Positions 22,973 to 34,979 of a stretch of DNA of 64,000 nucleotides are shown here, one piece after another. The stretch comes from Rhizomys pruinosus. Taxonomy: Eukaryota > Chordata > Mammalia > Rodentia > Spalacidae. Location of the stretch: the NCBI GenBank assembly GCA_009823505.1, contig VZQC01000258.1, positions 1,255,675 to 1,319,674 on the forward strand. Direction: 5' to 3'. Numbering within the stretch: position 1 is the first letter of the stretch; every line of letters begins with the position of its first letter. The position numbers and the translations under genes were made by a program. The notes beneath the pieces are model-generated. The model was given only the letters and a program-made list of their open reading frames with translations, was not told where the DNA came from and did not search any database.

Positions 22973-23011
<39 letters not shown>

Positions 23012-23666
23012 CCAGCCTGTGAAGAACCTCTTGGGGATTTTAATTGGGATTGCGATTACATTCGTACACTATAGTTTGGGTAGAATGGATATGTTTACTA
23101 TATTTATTTTCCCAAGCCATGAGCATGGGAAGGTTTGTCCATCTTCTGATGTCTCCTTTCCCCCTCCAATTTACTTGTTTCAGGGGTTTTAAAAAAATTT
23201 TGTTGTAGAGATCCGTGGTGTCTTTGGTTAGGTTTGGTTCCAATGTATTTTATTTGTTTTGAGGCGATTGTGAGTGGGAAGGTCTCATTGTAGTCCTTCT
23301 TCAATTGACTTGTTGCTGGGGGTTGTAAAGAAGGCTAAGTGATTTTTCTAAGTTTGTTTTGTATCCTGCCACTTTATACCAAAGCTCTTAAAATCATTTC
23401 TAGGAGTTTTCTTTCCTTGGTGGAGGTTCTAGCATCCCTTGGGTAGACAATCATATCTCAGCAAAAAAGGGATAGCGTGACTTACTCTTTTCCAATAGAA
23501 CTGAACGCCTTTAAGTTCCTTTTCTTGCCTTATTGCCCTATCAATGGTTTCCAGCACTATATTGAAAAGGATGGTGACAGGGGGACACCCTTGATGAGTT
23601 CCTACCTTTAAGGGAATGCTTTCTGTCGTTTTCCCAGTTTAAGGATGATTTGGCTGTGGGGTTTCC
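22847..23666 (-). mobile_element. Inverted L1 ORF2 fragment (second copy)
   Basis: Counterpart of 15950-16738. The first 530 bases are indel-rich, then the sequence becomes indistinguishable from the first copy at about 23379. Confidence 0.85.
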
Positions 23667-24528
23667 TGGATTGCCGATAGTGCCTTACCGCAATCGTCTG
23701 TCTTCGTGTCTGACATTCTTCTCTAAACGACGAGACAACACACACTTCATCTCGAGAGTCTTCTCGGAATGATCCCACGAAAGAAGGAAGACGTAGACAA
23801 AGTCGACGCGAGTGAGAGGTCGAGAGCGAGGCGATCGAAAATACTAGCGAGTAAAGCGAGAAGAGGGGAAAGAAGAAAAGCGAGTACGGGGAACAGCTAG
23901 GGAAGCGCATCAGCGAGGGTGTTCTGGCTCCGCACACGCTTCTAGGCTCTCCTCTCTCTCACTCATCTCTTTCGCTGCGCTTCTCTCTGTGATTTTGTCA
24001 AGGGGTTTTCCTACGCGGCAAGTGAGAGGATCACGCAAAAGATGGAGCAAAAGATCTGAATAGAGACTCACAGACGAGGAAACTAGAGATGGCCGAGAAA
24101 CATCTAAGAAGTGTTCAACCAGCTAATAATGAAGGAAATGCAAATTAAACCACTTTGAGATATCATCGTACTCCAATAAAACTGGCTAAAATCAAGAAAT
24201 CAAGAAAGGATCAAGTATTGGAGAGGGTGTGGGGAAAGGGGAACACCATCCATTGCTGGTGGGAATGTAAACTTGTACACGCATTATGGAAAGCAGTGTG
24301 GAATACCCTTAGAAGACTCAAATGAGCCTGCCGTTTGAACCAGGCCTACCACTACTCCTGGGTATATACCCACAAGACACATATTACCACAGAGATACAT
24401 GACAGCTATGTTTATTGCAGCTCTGTTCACAATAGCAAAGCGGGAACCAGCCCAGATCCCCCTCAACTGACGAGTGGTGAGAGAAAATTGTGGTACATGT
24501 AACAATGGAGTTCTATGCAGTGGTAAAG
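23379..24528. repeat. Block with no visible difference from 16451-17600
   Basis: About 1,150 bases match the upstream copy base for base as far as I can read (constant offset 6,928), including the CpG-rich tract. The flanks on both sides differ by many indels. A sharp change from noisy to perfect identity is not expected of a natural duplication without conversion. Confidence 0.85.
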
Positions 24529-24533
24529 GAATC
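24033..24533 (+). mobile_element. L1 ORF2 C-terminal segment (second copy)
   Basis: Counterpart of 17105-17605, identical by eye up to a 3-base difference near 24529. Confidence 0.85.
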
Positions 24534-24935
24534 TTTGTTTCTCTACTATGTGCACAGAGACTCATGATCCACAACTCTATATGGGAATTTTGTCCTTGTT
24601 ATAGTTTGGAGTTGGGTTGAATGATGCAGCAAAAGACATTCTGGAACAATCTATAGAAAACAAGACCCGGCAATTTGGCTCGTACAAGGGGCTGCGGATT
24701 TGACCCTGAAAACCATCCAGATTTTGCTTTTATATTGGTTAAGAATACGGGCTTCTGGCTCACCTCCACCTGTACCTCCATCTCTCCATCTCCAGGGTGC
24801 TCTGAAACCTCTCTTTCGTTCTGGGGTTGGTGGGTATCCCATACATACATGTACAAGCACCACACACACACACACACACACACCACACACACAAATAAAA
24901 TAAAAAAAAATTAAATTATTACAAAAAAAAAAAAA
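24534..24935 (+). mobile_element. SINE-like insert with (CA)n (second copy)
   Basis: Counterpart of 17606-17989, with an extra CCATCTCT unit near 24780 and an altered CA run at about 24862-24892. Confidence 0.6.
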
Positions 24936-26361
24936 GAGGGACAACGATAATGAACTTTGCAGGTAAATGGATGGACTAGAAGACATCATGTTAAATGAAG
25001 TAAACAACACATAGTCCCAGAAAAACAACGACAAATGTGTCCCTCATATGTGGATGCTATCTACCAATAACCCAGATATAAATATTTCTCATGGAGGAGT
25101 GAGTGCATAGTAAAAAGACACAACAGAAAGACCTCAAAAACTGACTGAAATGGATGCCATTGGGAAGGGTGGGAAGGCGGACAGAGGGACACGGGTGTAA
25201 TTCAATTAATAAGCATATTATAATTGACGTGAAGTCAACAAGTAACTGCTGCCAATTTTGACCCAAAGTCTGGTCTACGAGGGTTACATGGTGTTTTAGG
25301 GACTTATTAAAAAGTAGATATGTGTATACTAACAAAACATTGGTTTACCGGCTTTGGATAAGAAACGGGTAATGGCAATGTGTATAACTCAGATTGCATA
25401 AATTGCTGTGGTGGTCGACACATCTGTTGTTGACATAAAATCTGGTATAACAACTTTGGGGTTGGCACATACAAAGGTTTCTCTATATTTTTCTTTGTAT
25501 ACAGTACTCACATCTTAGTGCCATTCTCTGATTCATCTAAGAGATGGTTAAGTAAAAATTAAGTTTGCTTTTCCCAGTTTAAAATCTCTACATACAGTCA
25601 CCTCAAAACATCTTGGTGTGATTATCATGATGAAATCTGTGCCTTGATTTACCACTCTATAGGTAGTAAATACAACTACAATTGTTTTTCTGGGAAGACT
25701 CCTTTATTGGGTCAACAAAAATAATAAAATAACAACAAAAAGAGGGTGGGGGTATGCAGATAGATATGATATACCTTTTGTCCAAAATCCTTGCCATATT
25801 CAAATCTTAAACGAACTACAGGAAAAGATTTTGTATTGTTTCCACAGGTCAAAATGGCACCAATTTTAACGGCTGAGAAAGAAAAGATAACACTTTGCAT
25901 TGAATGATGTACCAGGAAAGTGCCAACAGAAAGGTTGGCCCGGTCTGAACATTGAATGGAGAAAAAAAGCCCTCAGGATTGGCTACAAACATCAAACCCT
26001 CTGGTGGATCTTAACTGTAACAAACTATTTATACAATGCGATGTCCTAGCCTGAAACTTACCCTTCTAGGGTGTGCAAAAGTTTTTAAGATATGAAGACT
26101 TTCTGTTGTTCTACCTCCCCCCGCAGAGTAGTAAATCAATGGAATATGATCTTCGATGATGTGGGTGTTCTTTCTCCAACTGGTAAATTGGATACAACTA
26201 ATTAATAGAAGTAATTCTTATAAAACCAGTAAAACTCCTCTTTAGACTGACTAATAGACGGAGGCAATGTAAAAGGATTATTCTCCTTCAAGAACCAAAT
26301 ATAATAAAAGTCTCCTTCCTAGCTATGGACTTAAGCCAAAAATATATTAATACAGGGAGCT
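24936..26361 (+). mobile_element. L1 3' end and unassigned tail (second copy)
   Basis: L1 ORF2 end to about 25290, then the ~1-kb unassigned block seen at 18311-19297, here with frequent small insertions. No gene-like content. Confidence 0.5.
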
Positions 26362-26774
26362 TGACATCCATGCACATGGGATTTATTCACGCAAGGAGAT
26401 GTTTGGGCCCAGGGGATCCAGCCCCCTCAAAAGGTAAAGGCACTTGCCTCTAAACTGGGATAACCTGCAAGAAGAGAGGCGATAAAGAGCCCTGTGGTCG
26501 AAGACCTGATGTTACATGGGGAAAAAATGTATTGAGACCACATCACTATGCAAGTGTACATAATGGTCTCTGAATACCAGAGAGTGTTACCAAAGGCCAC
26601 TAACGCAAGAAAGCAAATGGGGTCTCCTGAGTCAAGCAAGACTTCTCCGTCAGCACCAGCTACAACCTCACCTGCCTGGAAAATACTGTGCAGCAGAAGC
26701 AGCCTATGCCTGTATGATCCCAAATCCTAATTGGCTATTAGCTCTCTCCCTTGGAGGAATAACCCATGGCTGAT
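26362..26774 (-). mobile_element. Foldback module, copy facing the other way
   Basis: Interior blocks (CCAGAGAGTGTTACC, GAGTCAAGCAAGACTTC, CTGCCTGGAAAATACTG) are the reverse complement of those at 10700-10930. Ends are TIR-like: GACATCCATGCACATGGGAT on the left and CTCCCTTGGAGGAATAACCC on the right. It directly abuts an L1 3' UTR. Confidence 0.6.
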
Positions 26775-27518
26775 GCCACAAGCTTACATCTTCTAATGTA
26801 GTTATGTAGAGCCCTCCACAGACTGCCCAATTAACAAAAAAAATGTAATTCATGGATTACAATACCATCCAAACATCTTGTCTATACCAAAGTATAACCT
26901 ACGATAACAATTATACGATTTAAATAAATACCTATAATAACTATCGCATTTGCTTCATTAGTAGGATCGAAAGGTTACCATGGACAAACTGTCAGCCCAG
27001 GAAGAAACAGCCAGAAATTGACCAGAATCCAAGATGACAGCTCCAGAAAAGTAGAACTGGCTTTGCTCCTCATCCACACTGTGCCACTTTTCTAAGCCTT
27101 GGGAATGAATCTGTGGAAGAGGGGGCATGGTAAGAACTGTAAGGGCTGTGATTGTGGGGTGAATGGTGAAACTATATCCCTCGCAATATAGTCTGGACAC
27201 TCATTTGATCAACTTGATTGAACATACAAGCCCCCCCCCCCCCCCGCTGATGGTGGGACCCATTGGGCCTGTGTGGGTTTGGGCACAACTGCTTGCAAAT
27301 TGGTTTTACATGAAGGATGCTTGTACTCATAAATTATCACTTATTGCTAAAAAATGAAAAAAACTGAGAGAAAGATGCAGGACAGTTATGGCAGAATGCA
27401 TGATCTGGGGTGGGGTGGCGTGGGGTGGGGTGGGGTGGGGAGGAAGGGAAAGGGAAATATGCCTGAACTGAATTGGAAAATGATGTATGAAATACACAAA
27501 GCATCAATAAAAAAAGAA
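26775..27518 (+). mobile_element. L1 3' UTR with polypurine tract and A-tail
   Basis: Shares ordered blocks with 29513-30158 and 37021-37628 (TCATTAGTAGGATCGAAAGG, GAGGGGGCATGGTA, AAGATGCAGGACAGTTATGG, then a GGGGT-rich tract, then CATCAATAAAAAAAG). It ends at the right target-site duplication of the whole nested insertion. Confidence 0.8.
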
Positions 27519-27850
27519 AAGAAAAAAATCCATCTTTTGTTGCTTTCAAGAAACTCAAAAAACAGAAACTCATCTCATTTTCAAGGATAGGCACTAACAG
27601 AGTGAAAGATAGAAAAAATATTTCAATCAAATGGCACTAAGAAATAAGGTACTGCAATTCTAATATTTGACAAACAGACTTCAAATTAAAATTAATCAGA
27701 AGATATAATGATCACTTAATTCTGATGAAGGGGGCAATTGATCAAGAAGACATTAAAATCACGGATATATATGCACCAAACATGGGTACTCAGTTTCATA
27801 AAAACAGACCTACATATATCAGGACACAGACTAACTCCAACTCAACAACA
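27519..27850 (+). mobile_element. Second L1 resumes: endonuclease fragment
   Basis: Begins with the right copy of AAGAAAAAAATCC (27519-27531), then TGCTTTCAAGAAACTC and ATATGCACCAAACATGGGTAC-type endonuclease blocks continuing the L1 interrupted at 15949. A B1 cuts it at 27851. Confidence 0.8.
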
Positions 27851-27976
27851 GTAGGTGACACATACCTGTAATCTCAGCATTAGGAGGTGGAGGCAGGAAG
27901 ATCAGGGGTTGAAGGTCTTCTTTGACAAAAAGTTCCGAGGCCAGCCTGGGCTACATGAGCTCCTACCTCAAAATAA
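27851..27976 (+). mobile_element. B1-type SINE, diverged
   Basis: ACCTGTAATCTCAGCATTAGG, GGAGGCAGGAAGATC and GAGGCCAGCCTGGGCTACATG follow B1 order. The insertion of non-B1 bases in the middle indicates age. Confidence 0.75.
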
Positions 27977-28475
27977 TAGTACTAATAGTTATAAAGTGTT
28001 TTCTTTTTTACCTACATCCTTTATATTTCCTGAAAGGTTGTAGACATTACTTCTTGGCAGCGTCTGTTTGGTTAGATGTATCTATCCTTTGATACAAATA
28101 AAACCTCTAATTCTGTAAAAGAAGCATGAATACAAAATATCAAGGGTAGCTGTTTCTCCTAAATAATTCAAATTATATTGAAATTGGTTCACTTTTTGGG
28201 CTGCTTATTATTTGGATAAGATACCAAATGATAAAAGCAAAATTTAAAACGGTATTTTAGGATTAATATGAGCAATAATTACAAAGGGCTCATATACATC
28301 AAAAAGTTTAAATCTAAGATTTTGTATTAGTATTAAGAACTGGGCCCCATGCGAGAATATCATTAAATCAAATAATTCTTTTTAAGTATCCAAAGGAACA
28401 AAATATCAATCTTTTATCCTGAATATCCTGAATTTCCACAGATAATTCTAAAGTGGATGAAAAGTTTCTCTTTAC
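27977..28475. other. AT-rich unassigned DNA
   Basis: Nothing recognisable. It ends at the target-site duplication of the following retrocopy. Confidence 0.45.
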
Positions 28476-29347
28476 AGAAGTGTGAACCAGAATGTCTTAA
28501 TCATGGTTTACCATCAAATATTTTAGGAATATCTTTAATGTTTAGATAGTATATTAGCAGCATGCAATAATTAGATCAAAAGTTCTCAAGCAGAGGCATT
28601 CTATTGCAAGGACCTTCTCTGCTGCCAGTTATCACAGGCTGTTTTAAGTTAGAAAACTGAATAGCAACACTGAATACTGTAGAAATGCACTTTGCTCAGT
28701 AATACTTGAGTTGTTGCAATATTTGATTATCTATTGTTACAGAAAATTCTTAACTGTAATTGATGGTTATTGCCACAATAGTATATTGCCTGTATTTCTA
28801 CCTCTAGTAATGGGCTTCATGTTCTAGATTTCAATATCCTTGAGCCTGGGCAAGTGCACAAGTCTTTTTTTTTTTCTGTATGTTTATGAATGTACTGTCT
28901 GCATGCAGGTCTGTGCACCCGTGTCGTGCAATGGCGCGGAGGTCAGAAGAGGGTCTCGGACTCCCCTGGAACTGGAGTTCTCCTGGAATTGGAGTTTCAG
29001 ATGGTTCTCGGCCGCCATGTGGGTGCTGGGGATTGAACCCAGGTCCTCTGTAAGAGCAGTCGGCGCTCTTAACTGCTAGGCCATCTCTCCAGCCCATGCA
29101 CAAGTCTTTTTAAAAAGAAACATGGTTTACTTGCACAAAACTGATCAGATTTTAGAGATCATTAATGCCTTTGAAGTGGTTTTTGTGGGTGTGAAACAAA
29201 TGGCGAGAATTTGAATTGGTCCCTTATTATAGTATTGAAATTAAGTCTACTTAATTTATCAAGTCATGTTCATGCCCTGTTTTTATATACTTGTATCTAT
29301 CAATAAACACTGTGATACTTGAAAAAAAAAAAAGAAGTGTGAACCAG
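28476..29347 (+). pseudogene. Processed retrocopy of an mRNA 3' UTR
   Basis: Sequence from 28491 ends in AATAAA (29302-29307), then CACTGTGATACTTG and a 12-A tail. The 15-mer AGAAGTGTGAACCAG flanks it at 28476-28490 and 29333-29347. Polyadenylation signal, A-tail and target duplication are the marks of L1-mediated retroposition of a host mRNA. No open frame is present, so only the 3' UTR was copied (about 600 bases without the nested SINE). I cannot identify the parent gene without a search. Confidence 0.75.
28855..29111 (-). mobile_element. B2/B3-type SINE nested in retrocopy
   Basis: Body 28870-29096 on the minus strand, duplicated-core subfamily. The target-site duplication TGCACAAGTCTTTTT is at 28855-28869 and 29097-29111. 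It is younger than the retrocopy it interrupts. Confidence 0.95.
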
Positions 29348-29497
29348 GTAAACAAAGAAGAAATAATAACATTAGAGATTCACCATTTACTGATAAGCTT
29401 TAAGTCTAGGGCTTCAGCAGCACTTGCTGCCATCACAAGAAGAAGATGACAATCAGATATGGGATAATTCTGAAGGAAGAGTATCACATTTCTTATT

Positions 29498-30173
29498 GAA
29501 TAGTCTTGTTCCAGGAAAAAATGTAATTCATGGATTAACATATCATCCAAACATATGTGTCTATACCAAAGTAACCTACCATAACTATTAGTGCTGTTTA
29601 AATACCTATATATCTAATTGCTTGTGCTTCATTAGTAGGATTGAAAGGTTATTCCTGGACAAACTGTCAGCCCATGAAAGGAAACAGCCAGAATTGACCA
29701 GAGTCCAAGACAACAGCTCCAGAGAGAGAGGACTGTTTTGCTTCTCATCCACCTGTGCCCCTTTTCTAAGCCTAGGGAACAATCTGCGGAAGAGGGGGCA
29801 TGGTAGAATGTAAGGGCTGTGATTGGGTGAATGGTGAAACTATAGCAATGTAGTCTGGACACTCATTTGATCAACTTGATTGAACATACAACCCCTCACC
29901 CCCCGCTGGAAGGTGGGGCTGTGGGGGTTTGGGCACAACAGCCTGCAAATTGGTTTTACATGAAGGATGCTTGTACTCATGGATTATCACTTATAGCTAA
30001 AAAATGAAAAAAAAACTGAAAGATGCAGGACAGTTATGGCAGAATGCATGATCTGGGATGGGGTGGGGTGGGGGGAAGGGAAAGGGAAATATGCCTGAAC
30101 TGAATTGGAAAATGATGTATGAAATGCACAAAGCATCAATAAAAAATGTTAAAAAAAAGAATAGTCTTGTTCC
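29498..30173 (+). mobile_element. 5'-truncated L1 consisting of 3' UTR only
   Basis: Body 29513-30158 with an L1-type polypurine tract near 30055-30085 and CATCAATAAAAAATG before the A-tail. GAATAGTCTTGTTCC at 29498-29512 and 30159-30173 is a perfect 15-bp target duplication, so this piece integrated on its own. Confidence 0.9.
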
Positions 30174-30439
30174 TTCCTCAGACAAAACATACTATAACTA
30201 CAGGCATGTATTCACATAGACATACAATCACACATAATTTGATCATAACTCTTATAGTCCAGGAACTAGAGGAAACAGAGGAAGATGTAAACTGCAACAT
30301 TCAAAGGCAATCAGCATAATATAGAGAGTGGAAAACCCTAGAGAAAAGTGTTCTGATTCTTCCTTGAGAAAGCCATAAGCAACACATGAACCATCAGCAC
30401 ATTCTAGATCATATCTAGATAATGAGTCAAACTATCAAC
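30174..30439. other. Unassigned spacer
   Basis: No recognisable element. Confidence 0.4.
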
Positions 30440-30619
30440 AAAGGTGACACTTTTTTTTTGGTCTTTTTCGAGACAGGGTCTCCCTGTAGCCCCAGCTGTC
30501 CTGGAACTCACTCTGTAGACCAGGCTGGCCTTGAACTCACAAAGATCTGCCTGCCTCTGCCTCCTGAGTGCTAGGATTAAAAGTGTGCACCACCACACTT
30601 GGCCAAAGGTGACACTTTT
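30440..30619 (-). mobile_element. B1 SINE with 15-bp target duplication
   Basis: Body about 30455-30604, young-looking B1 on the minus strand (GAGACAGGGTCTCCCTGTAG, GGCTGGCCTTGAACTCAC). AAAGGTGACACTTTT occurs at 30440-30454 and 30605-30619. Confidence 0.95.
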
Positions 30620-32466
30620 AAGATAGCAGTGTAAATAGTGGATAATGTGATGTATGGTTAATGTTAGCTAAGAATTGCTTTAAATATGTGAAAACAAAAT
30701 GATTCTGTATCTTTTAAATATGTATACCAAAATACTTAAGGCACAAATGAAAAAGTTGAGAATCAGCATATAGCATCTAAGTAGGATGGGCCATGAGGTT
30801 GAGATGTTTCAATCCTGTTGGTAGGTCCATTGGGGTTTATTAAGCCATTCTATTTAATGGCTTACACCTTTTTCATGACAAAACATATATATTTTAAGGA
30901 AGGTACAGAAATTCGTGTAAGGTAAAATGTTTCTTGAGCTGGCTCCTGCAATCACATCACAATTTCAGACCTTAATACACCCAATATTGGGGATAGAAAT
31001 AGGTTTGACCTTTCTGATACTTTTCCTGCAGATATGAATTTTCTTTTCCCCCTTCTAATCTTGTTTTTAATGAGCTCTTCACTTATGCTTATCATTCAAC
31101 ATTTAAAATCAGTGTTGCCTTCAGAGCAACCCTTTGAAGTGACCTCTACAATACACATTTCCCAATGACAGACAATAGTTACTGTACTTTGGGTTAAGAA
31201 AAACTGTCTCAGAAGCTGTGTTAAGACAAAGATGAAGAGGAAAAAAGTTAAATGACAGAGATCAACAAAAATGTCATTGAACTCCTCCAGACATGGAATA
31301 GAAAAGCTTGAACAAGCAGTGAAAAGCAAACTAGATGATTTTAATAACTTCATTGTCTTGATTAACGTAAAAAACCAATCAAGTACACACCAAATTCTGT
31401 TTTATACCAATATAAAATACTTGAAGTTCCCCAACAGAATTGATTACAGTCAGTTTTCTTGGTACATATCTTAGACTTAAGTCACATTGAATATTCTTCA
31501 TGTTGAGCCTCTCCACTACCTAAAATAAGTTGCTTCTGTTATTTTTCCTTCATGGTCCAACAAGCAGAGTTTTTGAATAAAGAATATATTTTGACAGTGT
31601 AATGAAGTCCCAAATGTGTCATAACATAAATTGTCCTCATAACTGGCCCTTTTCATCAGCTTTCAGTAATGTGCAAGAAGCTTCTTCATAGAACTCAAAA
31701 TATTTGTACTCGAATCATAAAGAAGAAAGAAGATCACAAAGATCCTAACACTAACATTTTGGGAGACACCTAGTTTTAGAGGAAAAGGACCCTAAACACA
31801 GTAATAGGGATTAAAGCATGTGTGAAGGCATTTGCTTCTATTCTATTGGCTTCTATCGCACTTGACCCAAACTAGCTGCCTTAGGGAATAAGGAAGTACG
31901 TCTAGGAAAAAAAGTTAAGTACATTGAAAACCAGGTTAAGAAGATTCTGCAAGAACATAGTACCCAAGCCCTTCTTCTGTAGAACCGTGGACAGAAAAAA
32001 TTTCTTGTACTTTAAAAGTTGAGTAAAGACAGGGAAACATGGAGAAGCAAGATAAATAAGAAAACAACCAATGATAGCATCAAGTACTAATAATCCAGAG
32101 AGAAAAGAGAATACAAATAGGGCCAAGAGAAGTCCAAATATAGATTAGACAGTCTGAGGCAGGGGTAGACTCCCTGAAGTAAAGGAAGAAGGAAACCTCC
32201 AACAAAGTCTGAGTGCCTAAGAATCTACTCTTAGATTTTCCAGTGTCCATGACTGTTAAAAAATATATCCTAACTAGTAACAGATAGGTCAACTAAGTGA
32301 ATATATGAGTAATCTTCAGGTTTTCTATGAGATGCAGATACCTGCTTCTCTCAGGAAGATAGATTTGGCCCCCACACAAGACAATTTTAGGATTATCTTC
32401 ACAAGAATACTATACATATTCAAGGAGTAACATCAAATGGCCAGATTAGAGCTTCTAGGGGTATTT
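30620..32466. other. Longest interval without recognisable repeat
   Basis: About 1.85 kb of AT-rich sequence in which I recognise no SINE, L1 or LTR block. Short opposite-strand open frames (31096-31474, 31902-32292) lack any family resemblance. It is the best candidate in the window for ancestral unique DNA. Confidence 0.45.
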
Positions 32467-34395
32467 TCTTTTTTCTCAATGTATATTTTTATTGAATTTT
32501 TGTGCATTTCATACAATACATCTTAACCTCATTTAGAGACCCTTCCTCAGTCTCTCTTCCCCGTAGTCCCTCCCCCTATATTTCATGTATCTTGTCATAT
32601 ATGTTAAGGCCTATCCAGTCAAGATTTTATAACCAGATATCATTTGGTGCAAGGTCATCCACTGGAGTCTAGTCAGCCAATCTAGAGTCACTCTCTTAAA
32701 GAAAATCAATTTCCCCACTCAGCAGTAATCAGCTGCCAATAGCTCTTCAGCTAAGGCTAGAGACTGCAGCCAATTTCCCCATTTCTATCAGTTTCCCCAG
32801 TTCTATGCTGGGTTTTTGTCTGACTGAGTTTGCATGGCTCTTGTGTTTGATGTCACCATTTCTGTAAGTTCATATGAGCAAGTTCTCAGAGACCTGTAAG
32901 ACAGTTTCCTTAAGATCATGTACCCACTCTGGCTCTTACAATATTTCCGTTCCCCTCTTCTGCAATGGTCCCTGACCTATGAGTGGGAGAGGTTTACTAG
33001 AGGAGTCCTACCCAGGGACATGCACTCTGTAGTCCCTTATTCTCTATACTTTCACCAATTGTGGCTTTCTGTGAGCATTGCACACAGTTGCATGAAGAAG
33101 CCTCACTGGTGAAATCTTAGCATTAGTATTCTCTCTACCCCCTGTTCCAATATGTTCTGTGAACCTTAGATGTAGAGATTCCACTCTAGATATGTCACTT
33201 AGAGCTGAGCATCTCAATGACACTTATTCTCTGTGTGTGACCAGCTGTAGAAGTCTGTAATAGTCTCCCTCTGTTGAGAAAAGAAGCTTCTTTAATGAAT
33301 GGTAAATAATATACTTATACTTGCCTGTAAATATAATGATCCATATTTTGCATACAGTAAGAAATTACATTTTTCTAAGGTTATGACAGGTGCTGTTTGC
33401 TCTAAGATCTATGAGATCTCCAGCCATGAGTATATGTCTATATTTACAGTACCACACATGTGTTCCTTCCCATTGAGAGGAGTTTAAGTACAAACAGATA
33501 GCTGTTGATTATCCCAAGTTAAAAGTGTCATTATTGCACCAGTAGAGATTATTTGGTGTGACAGTCATTGCTGTGGTTATTGGGGTTTAAATCCGGGGTT
33601 GTAACATTGATTGATTTTCTTCTTTAGCAGCTTATAAAATATCCTCTAGAAATATGAGAGCTACTCTTCAGGGAGGAGGCTTCCAGATCAGTTCTATCTC
33701 CATTGCTCCAAGACCTTGCCCAAATTATGACCTCCTTCAACAATAGGATCTTACCTTCAAGTTCTGGGAGATAATCAATGGTTGTGGAAATAGCCTGGTA
33801 TTTGGGGAGTCTCTTGGACTACCCTGACCAACAACTCAAAAGGAGGTTTCTCCTATCTGGCACTGTGTCTCTCGTAATATAGCCTTCAGGTGTACATATG
33901 TACGCATGTTCAGATATTTTATTGTATGTGTATTTTCAGTAGGTTTTGGATCTAGTACATTTCCCTCTGGTTTTTCACATCATTTAAGCTTTATCTCTCC
34001 TCTTTCTTCCTCCCTCACCAGTTAAAGTATCCCCATTTTTCCCCCTTGATAATACCTATTTCCCATTATCCCCCTTCTCTTGAGCTCCTTGTATGTCCTT
34101 CCCTCTTCCCTTCCCAGTTGAATACCCCCATTTTACCCATTTCTCTCTTGGTAACATCTGTTTGCTACTATCTCCCACTCTTGGGGTCTTCTTTCCCTTT
34201 ACTTCCAATGATCCTTTTCCATTTTCCTGGCTCCTGCTATTCATCAGGATAGATACTCATATGTAAGGGATTAGAGCCAAGAGCTGCAAATGAGAAGGAA
34301 TATGTCTCTTGTTTTTCTAAGTCTGTGTTATTTCACTTAGTATAACATTTTCTAGTTCCTTGCAAATTTTATCTTTCTTTTTTTTAGCATTTTCA
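32467..34395 (-). mobile_element. L1 ORF2 end and long 3' UTR, antisense
   Basis: On the minus strand the element runs from an ORF2 terminus (34230-34385; CTAGAAAATGTTATACTAAG, AAAAACAAGAGACATATTCC) through a long 3' UTR to the tail at 32467-32500 (GAATTCAATAAAAA-type). Similar UTR blocks recur at 46985-47890 and 52420-53500, such as GAAGCTTCTTTAATGA and GTACAAACAGATAGCTGTTG. The part from about 32645 onward reappears at 39403. Confidence 0.7.
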
Positions 34396-34979
34396 TAGAT
34401 ACTTTATGTAATCCTATAGCAACCTTCAGGATTAGGCAGAAATGTATTATTTTTCTGTCAATATTAATGATTTTAAGTGTTCTTATCACAAATAAGTACA
34501 TAAAGCAATGCATATGCTAATAGCTTGATATAGCCATTCCATAACATGTTCATATTTTAAAATATCATGCTCTATAGTATAATACATACAAAACCTTTAA
34601 TTTAAAAATCATTTTGATATGAATAACTGGAAAAATTAAATTTAAATGATATTTTCCACTTTTCTGAAGTATCATTTTTATACATTACCTTCTTAAATAG
34701 GTTTTCTGAACTTATTTTCAAATTCATTATATCACAATACATATTCTAAGTATTTTAAGCATAGTTTCAAAATGACTTTTTAAGTTATAAAATATTTGTT
34801 TAGACTTTATGTGGTTCCCCTAAGCTGCATTATACATCTTTGTATATCATCCCCGTATTGCACTTCTTTAAGGTATCTTGTAAGACTCTCTTCTGGAAAC
34901 TTGACTAATATAGTTCCAAATTTTATCAGTTTAAATCAACAGATATCAAGATAGAAGATATAACTTTAAGTATCAAAAG
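34396..34979. other. AT-rich unassigned DNA
   Basis: No recognisable repeat or gene. Duplicated at about 41141-41735. Confidence 0.4.

Larger units (their letters stand above)
20407..26440. repeat. Downstream, error-rich copy of the ~6-kb duplication
   Basis: Layout mirrors 13561-19378: L1 copy-1 3' end (20407-21471), second L1 ORF1 (21472-22846), inverted L1 ORF2 (22847-23666), CpG-rich tract (23667-24032), L1 ORF2 end (24033-24533), SINE-like insert (24534-24935), L1 end and unassigned DNA (24936-26361). Frequent one-base indels, an A-run at about 20511-20531 and a ~36-base T-run at 22975-23011 absent from the first copy look like uncorrected long-read sequence. Confidence 0.85.

Noticed and set aside
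22975..23011. Long T-run considered as an antisense retroposon A-tail
   Set aside because: No element body or target duplication; the upstream copy has no such run at this point, so an error is likelier.
29405..29435. U6-like words (CTTCAGCAGCAC)
   Set aside because: Only about a dozen bases agree with U6 snRNA; the rest of the RNA, promoter and terminator are missing.
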